Of a stretch of DNA of 64,000 nucleotides, positions 9,006 to 19,726 are shown one piece after another. The stretch is from Asticcacaulis currens (GTDB taxonomy: Bacteria > Pseudomonadota > Alphaproteobacteria > Caulobacterales > Caulobacteraceae), in contig NZ_JAQQKW010000005.1 in NCBI RefSeq assembly GCF_028550395.1, positions 62,001 to 126,000 of the forward strand, written 5' to 3'. The notes under the pieces are model-generated. The model made no database searches. It was not told the DNA's origin and worked only from the letters and a program-made list of their open reading frames with translations. The first letter of the stretch is position 1; every line of letters begins with the position of its first letter. The translations under genes were made by a program, and so were the position numbers.

Positions 9006-9169
9006 TATTATCGTGAATTTGAAGTTCGCTTCAGTCTGATATCGAGAGCCGGGCGAACTTCAAATTCAAAAACGATAATAGATACGATAAGTTGCTAGCG
9101 TCCCGTTGAATCTGAAATTCGCCAGTGAGCAATATCAAGCGCATTCGAATTTCAGATTCAGGACACTAG
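9006..9169. repeat. tandem pair of long related hairpins
   Basis: The 397-base gap between the receptor and the GGT gene holds two adjacent stem-loops. First: TATTATCG plus TGAATTTGAAGTTCGC (9006-9029) pair with 9053-9080, around a 23-nt loop. Second: CTAGCGTCC plus TGAATCTGAAATTCG (9095-9121) pair with 9146-9169. Both have an outer 8-9 bp stem, a bulge and an inner 15-16 bp stem, and the inner arms are related. Nothing else was recognised in the gap. Confidence 0.85.
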
Positions 9170-9235
9170 CCGGCGCGTGATGGGTTTCCTATAAGGTGTG
9201 ACTGAGTGTTTTGATCCCTGCGGAAGCCCCTCCCC

Positions 9236-10936
9236 ATGCAGTCACGCCGTTTCCTCCTCACCGTCGCGCTGGGTCTGGGTCTGAGTGGCTGTGCCACGCT
9301 GAGCCCGGCACCGCGTGAACGTTTTACGCCGGTGGTGGCGGCGGCCAATCCGCTGGCGGCCAGGGCGGGCATGGAGATATTGGCGCGCGGAGGCACGGCG
9401 GTCGATGCGGCCATCGCCGTTCAGGCGACCCTGTCTCTGGTCGAGCCACAAAGCTCCGGCCTCGGCGGCGGGGCCTTCATGGTTTATTACGACCGCAAGA
9501 CGGGTCAGACCACCGCCTATAATGGCCGCGAAACCGCGCCGAAGTCCGCCGACGGCACCCTGTTCCTCAAGCCCGATGGCACGCCCCTGCCCTTTGGCGA
9601 AGCGGTGGTGTCGGGCCGCGCTACCGGCGTACCGGGGGCGGTGCTGATGCTCGACATGGCCCATGCCCAGCACGGCAAGCTGGCGTGGAAAGATCTGTTC
9701 CACACGCCGGAAAAACTGGCCGAGGAGGGTTTTGTCATTTCGCCGCGTCTGGGGAACTATCTGGCCAGCGGACGCTTCCCGCAGAGCCAGACGCCCGACG
9801 TGAAGACCTATTTCGGCGATGGCGCAGGTGGCGTCAAAAAGACCGGCGATGTGCTGAAAAACCCCGCCTATGCGCAAACCCTGCGCACCCTGGCCGACAA
9901 GGGCGCGGTCATCTTCCGTGAGGGGCCGCTGGTCGAGGCGATGATCGCCAAAACCCACGAAGGCCCCCTGCCAGGCGATCTGCAACCGCTCGATTTCAAG
10001 ATGTATTTCCCCAAGTCCGGGGCACCGGTCTGCGACACCTATCGCGTCTATATTATCTGCGTGCCGGAACCACCCTCATCGGGCGTGTCGCTGCTTCAGG
10101 CGTTAAAGATCGTCGAAGCCTTCCCGATGAACGCCTACGGGGTGAATGATGCGCGCGGCTGGCAGGTGATTATCGAAGCCGAGCGGTTGATGTACGCCGA
10201 CCGAGATCAGTACGTGGCCGACAACGACTTCGTCAGCGTACCGGTCACAGGCTTGCGGGACCCGGCCTATGTGCGCAGTCGTGCGGCCACCATCTCCATC
10301 GGCAAGGCGTCACCGGCCCCGACCTACGGCACACCCCCCACCGCCGTGGCCTGGGCCAAAGACGCAACGCAGGAACCCGCCGGGACCACGCACTTCGTCA
10401 TCCGTGACCGCTATGGCAATGCCCTGTCCATGACCACAACGGTCGAAAGTATCTTCGGGACGGGTCGCATGGTCGGCGGCTTCTTCCTGAATAATCAGTT
10501 GACCGACTTCTCTTTCACCCCGGTGACAAAAGCCGGTCAGAAGGTCGCCAATGCAGTCGAAGGGGGCAAGCGCCCGCGCTCCTCCATGTCGCCCGTGCTG
10601 ATTTTCGATAAGGACAAGCGCCTGATCGGCATGATCGGTTCGCCGGGCGGGTCGTCCATCCTGTCCTATAATCTCAAGGCGCTGGTGGGGATGCTCGACT
10701 GGAATCTCAGCGTGCAGGAGGCCGTCGCCCTGCCGAACATCGTGGCCAACCCGGCGGCCATCCGCATCGAGGCCGGCCTGAAGCCGGAGATTCTGCAAGG
10801 TCTGAAGGACATGGGCTATACGATCCAGGAGGTACAGGGCGAAAACTCCGGCCTGCACGGCGTCATGTTCCGCAACGGCGGCATCGACGGCGGAGCCGAT
10901 CCGCGCCGCGAAGGCGTGGTGCTGACAGGGCAATAA
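9236..10936 (+). CDS. ggt: gamma-glutamyltransferase, lipoprotein
   Basis: 566 residues with a lipoprotein signal: hydrophobic core and lipobox LSGC, so Cys19 would be lipidated and the enzyme anchored in the periplasm or outer membrane. Self-cleavage and catalysis should use Thr384 in GTTHFVIRD; the lid and gamma-glutamate-binding regions ([24 protein letters not shown]) are those of true GGT, which hydrolyses or transfers the gamma-glutamyl group of glutathione. It differs clearly from the family member at 805. The sirtuin gene starts three bases after its stop codon, so the two are probably cotranscribed. Confidence 0.93.
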   Translation: MQSRRFLLTVALGLGLSGCATLSPAPRERFTPVVAAANPLAARAGMEILARGGTAVDAAIAVQATLSLVEPQSSGLGGGAFMVYYDRKTGQTTAYNGRETAPKSADGTLFLKPDGTPLPFGEAVVSGRATGVPGAVLMLDMAHAQHGKLAWKDLFHTPEKLAEEGFVISPRLGNYLASGRFPQSQTPDVKTYFGDGAGGVKKTGDVLKNPAYAQTLRTLADKGAVIFREGPLVEAMIAKTHEGPLPGDLQPLDFKMYFPKSGAPVCDTYRVYIICVPEPPSSGVSLLQALKIVEAFPMNAYGVNDARGWQVIIEAERLMYADRDQYVADNDFVSVPVTGLRDPAYVRSRAATISIGKASPAPTYGTPPTAVAWAKDATQEPAGTTHFVIRDRYGNALSMTTTVESIFGTGRMVGGFFLNNQLTDFSFTPVTKAGQKVANAVEGGKRPRSSMSPVLIFDKDKRLIGMIGSPGGSSILSYNLKALVGMLDWNLSVQEAVALPNIVANPAAIRIEAGLKPEILQGLKDMGYTIQEVQGENSGLHGVMFRNGGIDGGADPRREGVVLTGQ

Positions 10937-10940
10937 GGCC

Positions 10941-11648
10941 GTGCGACCCTCGATCGTTATCCTCACCGGTGCGGGCATTTCCGCTGAGTCGGGCGTGCCG
11001 ACCTTTCGTGCCTCCGACGGGCTGTGGTGCGGGCACCGCGTCGAAGCCGTCGCCACGCCCGAAGGATTCGCGGCCAATCCGGTTCTGGTCCACGACTTCT
11101 ACAATCAACGCCGGGCGCAGTTGAAAGCCGTGGTCCCAAATGCGGCGCATCAGGCTCTGGCGCGACTGTCGGCGGCCTATGACGGCGACGTGCTGCTGGT
11201 GACGCAGAATGTCGATGATCTGCACGACCGGTCGCATCGGGGTGTCACGCCGAAACGCGGTTTTGGCCTGATCCACATGCACGGGGAGCTTCTGCGGGCG
11301 CGCTGCGTCGAAACGGGCAAAACTTGTGACTGGAGGGGCGACATCCATATCGACACGCCCTCGCCCTTCGGGACGCTGGGCCTGCGCCCGGACATCGTGT
11401 GGTTCGGCGAAATGCCGTTTCAGATGGATCGCATCTACGACGCCCTGTCGGGCTGCGGCCTGTTTATCTCCATTGGCACGTCGGGCAATGTCTATCCGGC
11501 AGCGGGCTTCGTGCAGGAGGCCACGCGCGCCGGAGCGCACACGGTGGAACTGAACCTTGACCCGTCTCAGGGCCACAGCCTGTTTCAAGAGCGCCTGTAC
11601 GGTCCCGCCACTGAGGTGGTGCCGGCCTATATTGAAAGGCTGCTTTAG
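10941..11648 (+). CDS. cobB: NAD-dependent protein deacylase (sirtuin)
   Basis: 235 residues from a GTG start. NAD-binding [14 protein letters not shown] (residues 10-23), [10 protein letters not shown] and the catalytic His114 in HMHGEL mark a class III sirtuin; Tyr54 and Arg57 in FYNQRR are the pair that favours succinyl/malonyl-lysine. The zinc module looks incomplete: Cys122 and Cys129 are present, but the second Cys pair that E. coli CobB has before RPxxVWFGE is replaced by a Pro/Ser/Gly stretch. It probably removes acyl groups from lysines of metabolic enzymes. Confidence 0.92.
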   Translation: MRPSIVILTGAGISAESGVPTFRASDGLWCGHRVEAVATPEGFAANPVLVHDFYNQRRAQLKAVVPNAAHQALARLSAAYDGDVLLVTQNVDDLHDRSHRGVTPKRGFGLIHMHGELLRARCVETGKTCDWRGDIHIDTPSPFGTLGLRPDIVWFGEMPFQMDRIYDALSGCGLFISIGTSGNVYPAAGFVQEATRAGAHTVELNLDPSQGHSLFQERLYGPATEVVPAYIERLL

Positions 11649-11675
11649 AGTGGTTTCGACCTTCACTCTGTGAAG

Positions 11676-11784
11676 AACCACAGATTTCACAGATTACACA
11701 GATTGATAGGACTGACCGGGACGCAGACTGGAAGAGTTAAAGGCGCAAAGCGCAAATCTGTGAAATCTGTGTAATCTGTGGTTT
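11676..11784. repeat. inverted arrays of a 9-bp unit (CACAGATTN)
   Basis: Between convergent genes, AACC-CACAGATTT-CACAGATTA-CACAGATT-like units at 11676-11704 are mirrored by three AAATCTGTG/TAATCTGTG units at 11754-11784. The two arrays can pair into a long hairpin around a 49-nt loop and may act as a two-way terminator. Confidence 0.8.
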
Positions 11785-11807
11785 AACTGCACTATGAAAG
11801 CCGCGAT

Positions 11808-12347
11808 TTAAAACACCCGCACCGCCGTGCAGCCGTTCATCTCGATCAGCAGCAGCAGGTCGATCAGGGCCTGCACCGGGGCCGTGCCAAAATCGACGTG
11901 CAGGTGGTCGGCATCGACCAGCAGCGAATGGATGTGGCCCGAAAAGCGCGAGTCGAGATCAACATTGCGGTCTTCCGGATCGAACCAGGTCTCGAACCAC
12001 GCTTCCAGCCCCTGAAGCGTTTCCGGCGCACCGGTCAGGGACAGATTCATCTCGTGCCAGTCGAGCGCCTCGACCGTCATTTCCAGTTCATTGAGCGTCA
12101 CCACAATCGGATCAAACGCCACCTCTTCGTCGGGCGACAGTTCGACGATCTGCGGCGCGTCGTCCTCCGCCGGGCCCGTCATATAGTCGGCGCAATAGAG
12201 CGACCGGTAAAGCCCGGCCTCGACCGAGACCTCCAGCTTGACCTCGGCCACGCCACCCGGATGGGCCTTGGCCTGCACATCGGCAAAATGCGCGAATTGC
12301 CCCACATAGGAGTCGCGCGCCAGTTCGATCAGTTCCTCAAAATCCAT
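11808..12347 (-). CDS. hypothetical acidic protein
   Basis: 179 residues, rich in Asp and Glu, no signal peptide or membrane helix. Not recognised. Alternating hydrophobic stretches suggest an alpha/beta fold; the C-terminus (VQALIDLLLLIEMNGCTAVRVF) looks like a packed helix and strand. It follows rodA on the same strand after 33 bases, so it may be the last gene of the shape operon. Confidence 0.7.
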   Translation of the reverse strand: MDFEELIELARDSYVGQFAHFADVQAKAHPGGVAEVKLEVSVEAGLYRSLYCADYMTGPAEDDAPQIVELSPDEEVAFDPIVVTLNELEMTVEALDWHEMNLSLTGAPETLQGLEAWFETWFDPEDRNVDLDSRFSGHIHSLLVDADHLHVDFGTAPVQALIDLLLLIEMNGCTAVRVF

Positions 12348-12380
12348 AATCTGTTCTTTCGCGCCTGCCGGAAGCGCTTT

Positions 12381-13544
12381 TTATTCAAAATGCGACAGGA
12401 AGGACTGGGTGCGCGGCAATTCCTGATAGCGGTGCACCTTGACCCCCATAACGAGGCCGAAGCCGATCATCACCGTGGTCATCACCGAGCCGCCATAGGA
12501 CAGAAGCGGCTGAGGCACACCGACCACGGGGGCCAGCCCCATGACCATGGCCCCGTTGATCAGGACGTAGAGGGCAAAGGTGGCCGTCACCCCGGCCGCG
12601 GCCAGTCGTCCGAAATGCGAATGCGAAAGCGAGGCGATGCGCAGCGCCATAAAAACGGCCAACGCATAGAGGGCGAAGACCGTGAACGCCCCAAGGAAGC
12701 CGAGTTCCTCACCCACCGCCGCCAGAATGAAGTCCGTATGCTTTTCCGGCAGGAAGCTCAACTGCGACTGCGACCCCAGCCCCAGCCCCTTGCCCAGGAG
12801 CCCCCCGGAGCCGATGGCGATCTTGGATTGCAGTATGTGATAGCCGTCGCCCGATGGATCGGCTTCGGGATTGAGGAAGGTCAGGATGCGTTTGCGCTGA
12901 TAATCGTGCATCACGAACATGACGAAGAAGGGCACGGCCACGATCCCGCCCACGGCGGCGGTGGCAATCACACGCCAGTCAAGCCCCGCGACAATCATCA
13001 CCGTAATCCCGGTCAGCAGGATCAGCATGGCCGTCCCCAGATCGGGCTGGTGCGCCACCAAAAGCACAGGCACCATGATCATGGTGAAGGGGATAAACAG
13101 CTTCCAAGACAGGACAGCGTCCTTGGTCCCCGCTTCGTGGTACCAGCGGGCCAGCGCCATGACGATGGCAAGCTTCATAAATTCAGACGGCTGCATGGAG
13201 AAGGAGCCGATCTCCAGCCAGCGCTGTGCGCCCATGCGCACATCCCCGACCAGTTCGACCGCCACCAGCAACAAAAGCGACACCCCATAGGCCGGATAAG
13301 CCAGCAGCATCCACCAGCGCAGATCTATCAGCGACAGCAGGATCATTACCACAAAGCACAGGCCGAAACGCAGGACGTGATTATAGGCCCACGGCTCCCA
13401 CGACATGCCGCCCACCGAATAGAGGACCAGCGCGCCGATCCCGGCAATCAGCGACAGCACCAGAGCAAAGCCCCAGTCCACCTGAAGCAGCTTGATATCA
13501 TAACGTTCGCGTTCGCCCCGCCGGGTCATTGCGCTTTCGGCCAT
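12381..13544 (-). CDS. rodA: SEDS peptidoglycan polymerase RodA
   Basis: 387 residues with about ten transmembrane helices. The GAQRWLEIG and MQPSEFMKLA motifs and the late loop TDFILAAVGEELGFLG are SEDS-family hallmarks. RodA polymerises glycan strands from lipid II in the inner membrane and works with PBP2, encoded just upstream; the PBP2 stop and the rodA start are seven bases apart. It is the last recognised gene of mreB-mreC-mreD-mrdA-rodA, the elongasome. Confidence 0.95.
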   Translation of the reverse strand: MAESAMTRRGERERYDIKLLQVDWGFALVLSLIAGIGALVLYSVGGMSWEPWAYNHVLRFGLCFVVMILLSLIDLRWWMLLAYPAYGVSLLLLVAVELVGDVRMGAQRWLEIGSFSMQPSEFMKLAIVMALARWYHEAGTKDAVLSWKLFIPFTMIMVPVLLVAHQPDLGTAMLILLTGITVMIVAGLDWRVIATAAVGGIVAVPFFVMFVMHDYQRKRILTFLNPEADPSGDGYHILQSKIAIGSGGLLGKGLGLGSQSQLSFLPEKHTDFILAAVGEELGFLGAFTVFALYALAVFMALRIASLSHSHFGRLAAAGVTATFALYVLINGAMVMGLAPVVGVPQPLLSYGGSVMTTVMIGFGLVMGVKVHRYQELPRTQSFLSHFE

Positions 13545-13551
13545 GGGAACC

Positions 13552-15531
13552 TCAGGGTACGGGAGGGATGTATTCGATGCTTTCCGGTGCCACCTCGGTG
13601 CTTTCGACCTCGGGCGGCGCGGTTTCAGCGGCTTCGACGGGCTCGGGTGGTGGCGGGGCGACGATGCGCGCCTGAAGTTCAGGGTCCTTGAGCAGGGCGA
13701 CCTTCATGATTTCACGCGCCTTCGGAGCGGCAAAGCGGCCCCCGGCGATACCGTGCTGCACGATAACCGCCATGGCGTAACGCGGATTATCGACCGGGGC
13801 GTAGCAGACGAACAGGCCGTGGTCCTTGTTCTTCCACTGCGTCGCCTTGCGCGTGCCGGCGCGATCATAGTTGATGACCTGCGCCGTCCCGGTCTTGCCG
13901 GCCATCTTCATGTCGCCCAGATTGAGCTGCGAATTACGGAACGCCGTGCCGTCGGCGTCATTGGACACCATCTCCATGCCGTCGCGCACGATCTGGATAT
14001 GCTCCGGCGGTATGCCCAGCGGTTTGAAATCAAAATCCTTATCCACCGCGCCGATTTTCTTGATCAGGTGCGGCGTGACGGCCTTACCGCCATTGGCGAT
14101 ACGCGACACATAGACAGCCAGTTGCAGGGCAGAAACCGTCGTATAGCCCTGACCGATGGCCACCGAAAGGGTTTCACCGGGGTGCCATTTGGGGTCTTTG
14201 GGGCGGCCTTTCGTGCCGTCGAAATAGGTGCGCTTCCATTCGGTCGTCGGCACCAGTCCCTTCTTCTGCCCCTCGATCTCAAGTTCAAACAGTTCGCCCA
14301 GCCCCAGCTTGTGCGCGGTGGCCGCGATGCGGTCCACGCCGGGGCGGTTGCACATATGGTAGAAATAGGTGTCGCACGAAAACTTCAGCGCGTGGCGCAT
14401 ATCGACCGCCCCATGCACGCCATGGCAGCGGAAGGTGCGATTACCGAAGCGGTAGGACCCGCGGCAGACCACCTTCTCGGTCGGGTCGATACCGTAGTCG
14501 AGGAAAGACAGGGCCGAGGCCATCTTGAAGGTCGAACCCGGCGCGAAGGTCGAACCGATTGCCTTGTCCAGCAGAGGCCGCCGCTCATATTCATTCAGCA
14601 GCTTATAGGCCTTGGACGAAATGCCCGACACGAACAGGTTGGGGTCAAAGGACGGGGCCGACACCATGCACAGGATTTCGCCGGTGTGAATGTTGAGCAG
14701 CACCGCACTGCCGGAATCCTGCTCGAACACCTCAAGCGCACGCGCCTGCACCTCGGCATCCAGCGTCAGGGTGATGTCCTCGCCCGGTGTGGGCGGGCGT
14801 GTTCCGTCGGGGTCTTCGGCGACGATATTGCCACTGGCATTGACCTCGATCTTCTGCGCCCCGGCCACGCCGCGCAACTGTTTGTCGAAGGCCTTTTCCA
14901 CCCCCTGCTTTCCGATGCGAAAACCCGGATGAAGCAGCAGCGGATCGGGGTTTTCGCCTTCGGCCTCAAGGTCCTTTTCGGAAATTTTCGAGACGTAGCC
15001 TACGACGTGCGAAAAGGCTCCGCCGTAGTGATAGACGCGGATTTCATCCATCACCGCCTGCACACCGGGGATTTCGGCAGCAAACAGGTTGACGCGCGAA
15101 AATTCTTCCCAGGTCAGATCGGCCGCCACGACGGTCGGCACGAAGCGCTGCGACTGGTTGATGTCGCGCACGATGCGGCGGCGGTTGTCCTGCACCTGCG
15201 GCAGGACGTAGGAAATCTGATCCAGCGTGTCGTCGAGGTCGTCGATTTCGTTGCGGATAATCAGGACGCGGAAGGAGGGACGGTTTCCGGCGATGACATT
15301 GCCGTTGCGGTCCAGAATCTTTCCGCGCGGCGGCGGCACCACACGGAAATTGAATTGATTGGCCGCCGACAGGCGCTTGTACTTGCCGCCCTGCACGATC
15401 TGAAGCAGGGCCAGTTGCCCGCCGAGCGCAAAAATGCCCAGCGCCGTCACCCCGCCCATCAGAAAGATGCGGCGGTGAAACGTCCCCTGCTTCTCATTAA
15501 CGTCCTCAAAAAAGATGGAGGGTTCGCTCAA
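13552..15531 (-). CDS. mrdA: penicillin-binding protein 2 (transpeptidase)
   Basis: About 659 residues from a TTG start at 15531 whose codon overlaps the mreD stop (TTGA); GAGG lies six bases upstream. An in-frame extension to 15912 would only translate the mreD shadow. One N-terminal membrane helix (GGVTALGIFALGGQLALL), a PBP dimerisation domain, then the transpeptidase with active-site Ser in STFK, SCD and KTGTAQ motifs. It crosslinks lateral-wall peptidoglycan with RodA. The C-terminus is Pro/Glu-rich (about 35 residues). Confidence 0.95.
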   Translation of the reverse strand: MSEPSIFFEDVNEKQGTFHRRIFLMGGVTALGIFALGGQLALLQIVQGGKYKRLSAANQFNFRVVPPPRGKILDRNGNVIAGNRPSFRVLIIRNEIDDLDDTLDQISYVLPQVQDNRRRIVRDINQSQRFVPTVVAADLTWEEFSRVNLFAAEIPGVQAVMDEIRVYHYGGAFSHVVGYVSKISEKDLEAEGENPDPLLLHPGFRIGKQGVEKAFDKQLRGVAGAQKIEVNASGNIVAEDPDGTRPPTPGEDITLTLDAEVQARALEVFEQDSGSAVLLNIHTGEILCMVSAPSFDPNLFVSGISSKAYKLLNEYERRPLLDKAIGSTFAPGSTFKMASALSFLDYGIDPTEKVVCRGSYRFGNRTFRCHGVHGAVDMRHALKFSCDTYFYHMCNRPGVDRIAATAHKLGLGELFELEIEGQKKGLVPTTEWKRTYFDGTKGRPKDPKWHPGETLSVAIGQGYTTVSALQLAVYVSRIANGGKAVTPHLIKKIGAVDKDFDFKPLGIPPEHIQIVRDGMEMVSNDADGTAFRNSQLNLGDMKMAGKTGTAQVINYDRAGTRKATQWKNKDHGLFVCYAPVDNPRYAMAVIVQHGIAGGRFAAPKAREIMKVALLKDPELQARIVAPPPPEPVEAAETAPPEVESTEVAPESIEYIPPVP

Positions 15532-16151
15532 TTGAACCTCACATCGCTGTTGAGAAAGCGATCCAGCAGGATCAGCACGAATACCACCAGACACCAGGTG
15601 GCGAACATCTGCTCGAAAACGCTGATGAGGCGCGGGACAACGCCGGAATCGAGCGTGGTCAGCACAACGCCCAGCGTGAAGAACAACAGAACCGCCAGCG
15701 AATAGGCTCCGATGACCACCCAGGTGTCCTGCCCCACGATGTAGCTGCGGATCAGCAGGGTCGCCGCGTGCACCGCCATCAGGCTGATGACGTAAAAGCC
15801 GAGAGGTGCCCCCCAGAAATAGTCGAGGAACAGCCCCATAACCCCCAGCAGCAGCGGCGCGATAAAGCTGGGGCGGATCAGGGGCCAGGCGAAGGCCAGG
15901 GCCACCGGCCACACCGGCTCCGGCAGGTCGAGGCCGAAGGACAGAGGGAGGTCGGTCGCCAGCACAACTGTCGCCAGAATCGCCATCAGGGCCGGATAGA
16001 ACAACCAGTCCTGCGGCCCGACTATGCCGCCGGAGCCCCGGCGCGGCGTGCGGTTTTCAAACAGAGCCTTATACAGGCGCGCACGGCGGCTGGCCGACGG
16101 CGTCATGCTGCGCGTGGAGGATGAACGGGGGCGGCGTTGCGGAGCCAGCAT
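15528..16151 (-). CDS. mreD: rod-shape protein MreD
   Basis: 207 residues: a basic 45-residue cytoplasmic tail followed by five or six hydrophobic helices, as in MreD. It bridges MreC, RodA and PBP2 in the inner membrane. The stop overlaps the mrdA TTG start, consistent with translational coupling. The Arg/Ser-rich N-terminus is longer than in E. coli MreD. Confidence 0.9.
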   Translation of the reverse strand: MLAPQRRPRSSSTRSMTPSASRRARLYKALFENRTPRRGSGGIVGPQDWLFYPALMAILATVVLATDLPLSFGLDLPEPVWPVALAFAWPLIRPSFIAPLLLGVMGLFLDYFWGAPLGFYVISLMAVHAATLLIRSYIVGQDTWVVIGAYSLAVLLFFTLGVVLTTLDSGVVPRLISVFEQMFATWCLVVFVLILLDRFLNSDVRFN

Positions 16152-16155
16152 GGCC

Positions 16156-17286
16156 TCAGCCTCCGCTGACGCTGGCGGGCGAAGCCGAAGCCGGAGCCTC
16201 GGTAGCGGGTTGCGGGCGCGGGGCCACGGGCTGTGACATCGCGGCCGGCCGCGGACGCGGCACCGCCGAAGACGGAGACGTCGAAGAGGAAGACGCCGGG
16301 GCAGCGCTGCTGGAGGCCGCGCCAGACGACGCGCTCGCGCTTGAGGCGCTGGGGCTGTGCGACGCCGCCGAGGGGGCGGGAGGCGCAGGGAGAAGGTCGG
16401 TCACCAGCGGAGTGCGCAAGACCTCTTCGGCGCGCGGAAGCTGCGTAAAATCTTTGAATTTCAGAACCTTGACCAGATCAATCGGGCCGCGATTGGTGTA
16501 GAGATCGACGCGCCACACACCATCGACACCGCGGCGCGCTTCGCCCACCGGCAGACCACGCGGAAAGATGCCGCCATCGCCGGAGGTCAGGATCTGATCG
16601 CCTTTTTTCAGCACATCCGGGCCGCCACGCACAAATTCCAGACGCGGGAAGCCGCCGCCATCGCCCACCATCATGGCACGGGCGTCGGTGCGCGCCACCA
16701 TGACCGGCACGCGGCTGACGACATCGGTGACCATCAGCACCCGGCTGACGTCCGGGCTGACGCCGACCACGCGACCGACCAGACCATGTTCGTTGATCAC
16801 CGGATTACCGAAGGCCAGCCCCTTGGACGTCCCGGCGTCAATCAGACGGTTATTGTTGAACGGGCCACGCGATACGGAGACTGAGCGGGCGGTGATGCTC
16901 TCGACCTCCGGCTCGGTGCGCAGGTTGAGCAGCACCTCGTAGCGGCGATTCAGTTCCTTGGCCTGACGATAGGCGTCACGGTACTTTTCCAGCTCGACGA
17001 TCTTCTGCTTGAGGACGCGGTTTTCGCTGACGGCGAAGAAATAGTCTTCAATGCCGTTGGTGCGGTCGCTGACGAAGTGGGCCGGCGTGGACAGCAGATT
17101 GTTGCTCTTGGCGGCGGCGCGATCAAACCCGGCGCGGTTGCCATAGGAGGCGGCGTCAAGCCCGCCACGCCGGTCCCCCAGAAACATCAGCGCCCCCACC
17201 ACGCAGATGGCGGCGACCAGAATCATAACCCCCCACGTAATGGGAAGCTTCAGATGTTCAAAAGGCTGGTTATCCCCGTATCGCAC
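16156..17286 (-). CDS. mreC: rod-shape protein MreC
   Basis: 376 residues from GTG 17286, with GGAGGG eight bases upstream. Single membrane helix (residues 17-36), coiled coil (about 78-110), then the periplasmic beta-barrel domains (INEHGLVGRVVGVSPDVSRVLMVTD). MreC scaffolds the elongasome in the periplasm. The last 100 residues are a Ser/Ala/Pro low-complexity tail (ASSGAASSSAAPASSSSTSP), absent from E. coli MreC and likely disordered. Confidence 0.93.
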   Translation of the reverse strand: MRYGDNQPFEHLKLPITWGVMILVAAICVVGALMFLGDRRGGLDAASYGNRAGFDRAAAKSNNLLSTPAHFVSDRTNGIEDYFFAVSENRVLKQKIVELEKYRDAYRQAKELNRRYEVLLNLRTEPEVESITARSVSVSRGPFNNNRLIDAGTSKGLAFGNPVINEHGLVGRVVGVSPDVSRVLMVTDVVSRVPVMVARTDARAMMVGDGGGFPRLEFVRGGPDVLKKGDQILTSGDGGIFPRGLPVGEARRGVDGVWRVDLYTNRGPIDLVKVLKFKDFTQLPRAEEVLRTPLVTDLLPAPPAPSAASHSPSASSASASSGAASSSAAPASSSSTSPSSAVPRPRPAAMSQPVAPRPQPATEAPASASPASVSGG

Positions 17287-17461
17287 GCCGACATCCCTCC
17301 GGATCCACCCGGACCCTCATTCAGAGGACAGATACTGCAAGTTTCGGTCCGAAACTATCAAGGAAATTGTAGACGGTTCGATGACAGGACCACCGATTTT
17401 TCGGCTCCGCCCTCTTCCTCTTCAATCCCAGAACCATGGGTCATGTTCAACGACCGTGGTA

Positions 17462-18511
<1,050 letters not shown>

Positions 18512-18694
18512 CTACCGCGAGAAATTTGTCTGGGAGGTGGCCGGGATACCGGCGGCGCAGGGGCCCCGTAAGGGCGTCGCGCCGCGAAAAACACGCGCCG
18601 TCCGCAAGGGGAAAACTCCCTTGCCCTTATCTCGCGTCAATTTCAAGGCCTTCAAAAAAAAACTTCGAATCACCTTGAAACGCACGCCTGTAAA

Positions 18695-19495
18695 CTATTG
18701 ATTTTCGTCAGTCCCGCCGGAGGGGTTGCGGCTTTCGCGCCACTTGTCGATCAGATGCCGCGTCAGCACCACAAGACCCAGCCAGACCAGACCGATCAGG
18801 GCAATCAGCAATGTCCCCTTCCAGTCGCCGCCTTCGACGATGCGCGTGAAGACATCCCCAAACACGGCCACCAGAGCCGTCTTCGGTATCGAGCCCAGCG
18901 CCAGCCCCAGCAGAAAGCCGGTGAACGGGGCTTTCGACACCCCAAAGGCCATGTTGACGATGATAAAGGGCGCCGAAGGGACATTGCGCACGATAAACGA
19001 GGCCGAAAAGGCATTACGCCCGATATAATCCGACAGTCGCCCCAGATGGCCGCCCCCGATACGGTTGAAGGTCTCCGCCCCGATCAGACGCCCCGTGTAG
19101 AAGGTCACTGCACCCGATACGACGGTCGCCACCCAGGAATAGAGAAAACCCAGCCACGGCCCGAAGGCCACCACGCACGCCGCGATCAGCACGAACTGCG
19201 GCGCGCCGATATAGGCCGAGAGGGTAAAAACCGCGATGACTATAAAAATGCCCCAGGGGGAATCCCGATATTCGGCCATCCACAGCTCGAACTCGTGCGT
19301 CACCTCATGACCAAAATCGGTCTTGCCGATCAGGAAGATGGCGCCGATCATGGCAAACAGGGCCAGCGTCACCCAGATGGCACGTGCCGTCTTGGCGTCC
19401 ATTTCGAACAGGAAGTTACAGCAGCGCCGCCACAGGGGCAGCGGGCTGTCGGCGCGATCGCGCCCCGCGTCGTGAGGGTCAGGCGTTTCGGTCAT
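18695..19495 (-). CDS. TVP38/TMEM64 family membrane protein
   Basis: About 266 residues from ATG 19495; an in-frame TTG at 19522 is a weaker start. Six hydrophobic segments and the VTT/DedA-like block PQFVLIAACVVAFGPWLGF followed by GRLIGAETFNRIGGG and RNVPSAPFIIVNMAFG are typical of SNARE-associated/TVP38 proteins. These are inner-membrane proteins linked to lipid scrambling or transport; the substrate here is not known. Confidence 0.85.
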   Translation of the reverse strand: MTETPDPHDAGRDRADSPLPLWRRCCNFLFEMDAKTARAIWVTLALFAMIGAIFLIGKTDFGHEVTHEFELWMAEYRDSPWGIFIVIAVFTLSAYIGAPQFVLIAACVVAFGPWLGFLYSWVATVVSGAVTFYTGRLIGAETFNRIGGGHLGRLSDYIGRNAFSASFIVRNVPSAPFIIVNMAFGVSKAPFTGFLLGLALGSIPKTALVAVFGDVFTRIVEGGDWKGTLLIALIGLVWLGLVVLTRHLIDKWRESRNPSGGTDENQ

Positions 19496-19726
19496 GACTT
19501 CGCTATGTGCGACGGACCGCAATCGAAATCAATACGACCGGCACAAAGTTTCTGCGCGGTGGGCCGATCAGGTAAAGCCCTTGCGCTCAGGGCCGGGCCG
19601 AATGCCCGCGCGCGGTCATCCACAGCTTGCGCGGCGTCACTTTTGACCCTTGCGTAACTTTTTTATTTCCCCCATTGCCAAGCGGCGCGGTTTCCGACTT
19701 TACTGTCAAAAGTAATGGGTGCCCTC

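Noticed and set aside
13543-15705. A 720-codon plus-strand open frame antisense to mrdA
   Set aside because: Long antisense frames are expected in high-GC coding DNA. The minus strand encodes a full PBP2 with every motif; the plus frame has no recognisable domain and Arg/His-rich composition.
15531-15912. N-terminal extension of PBP2
   Set aside because: The extra 127 residues translate the mreD gene in another frame; the TTG at 15531 overlapping the mreD stop with GAGG upstream is a sound start.
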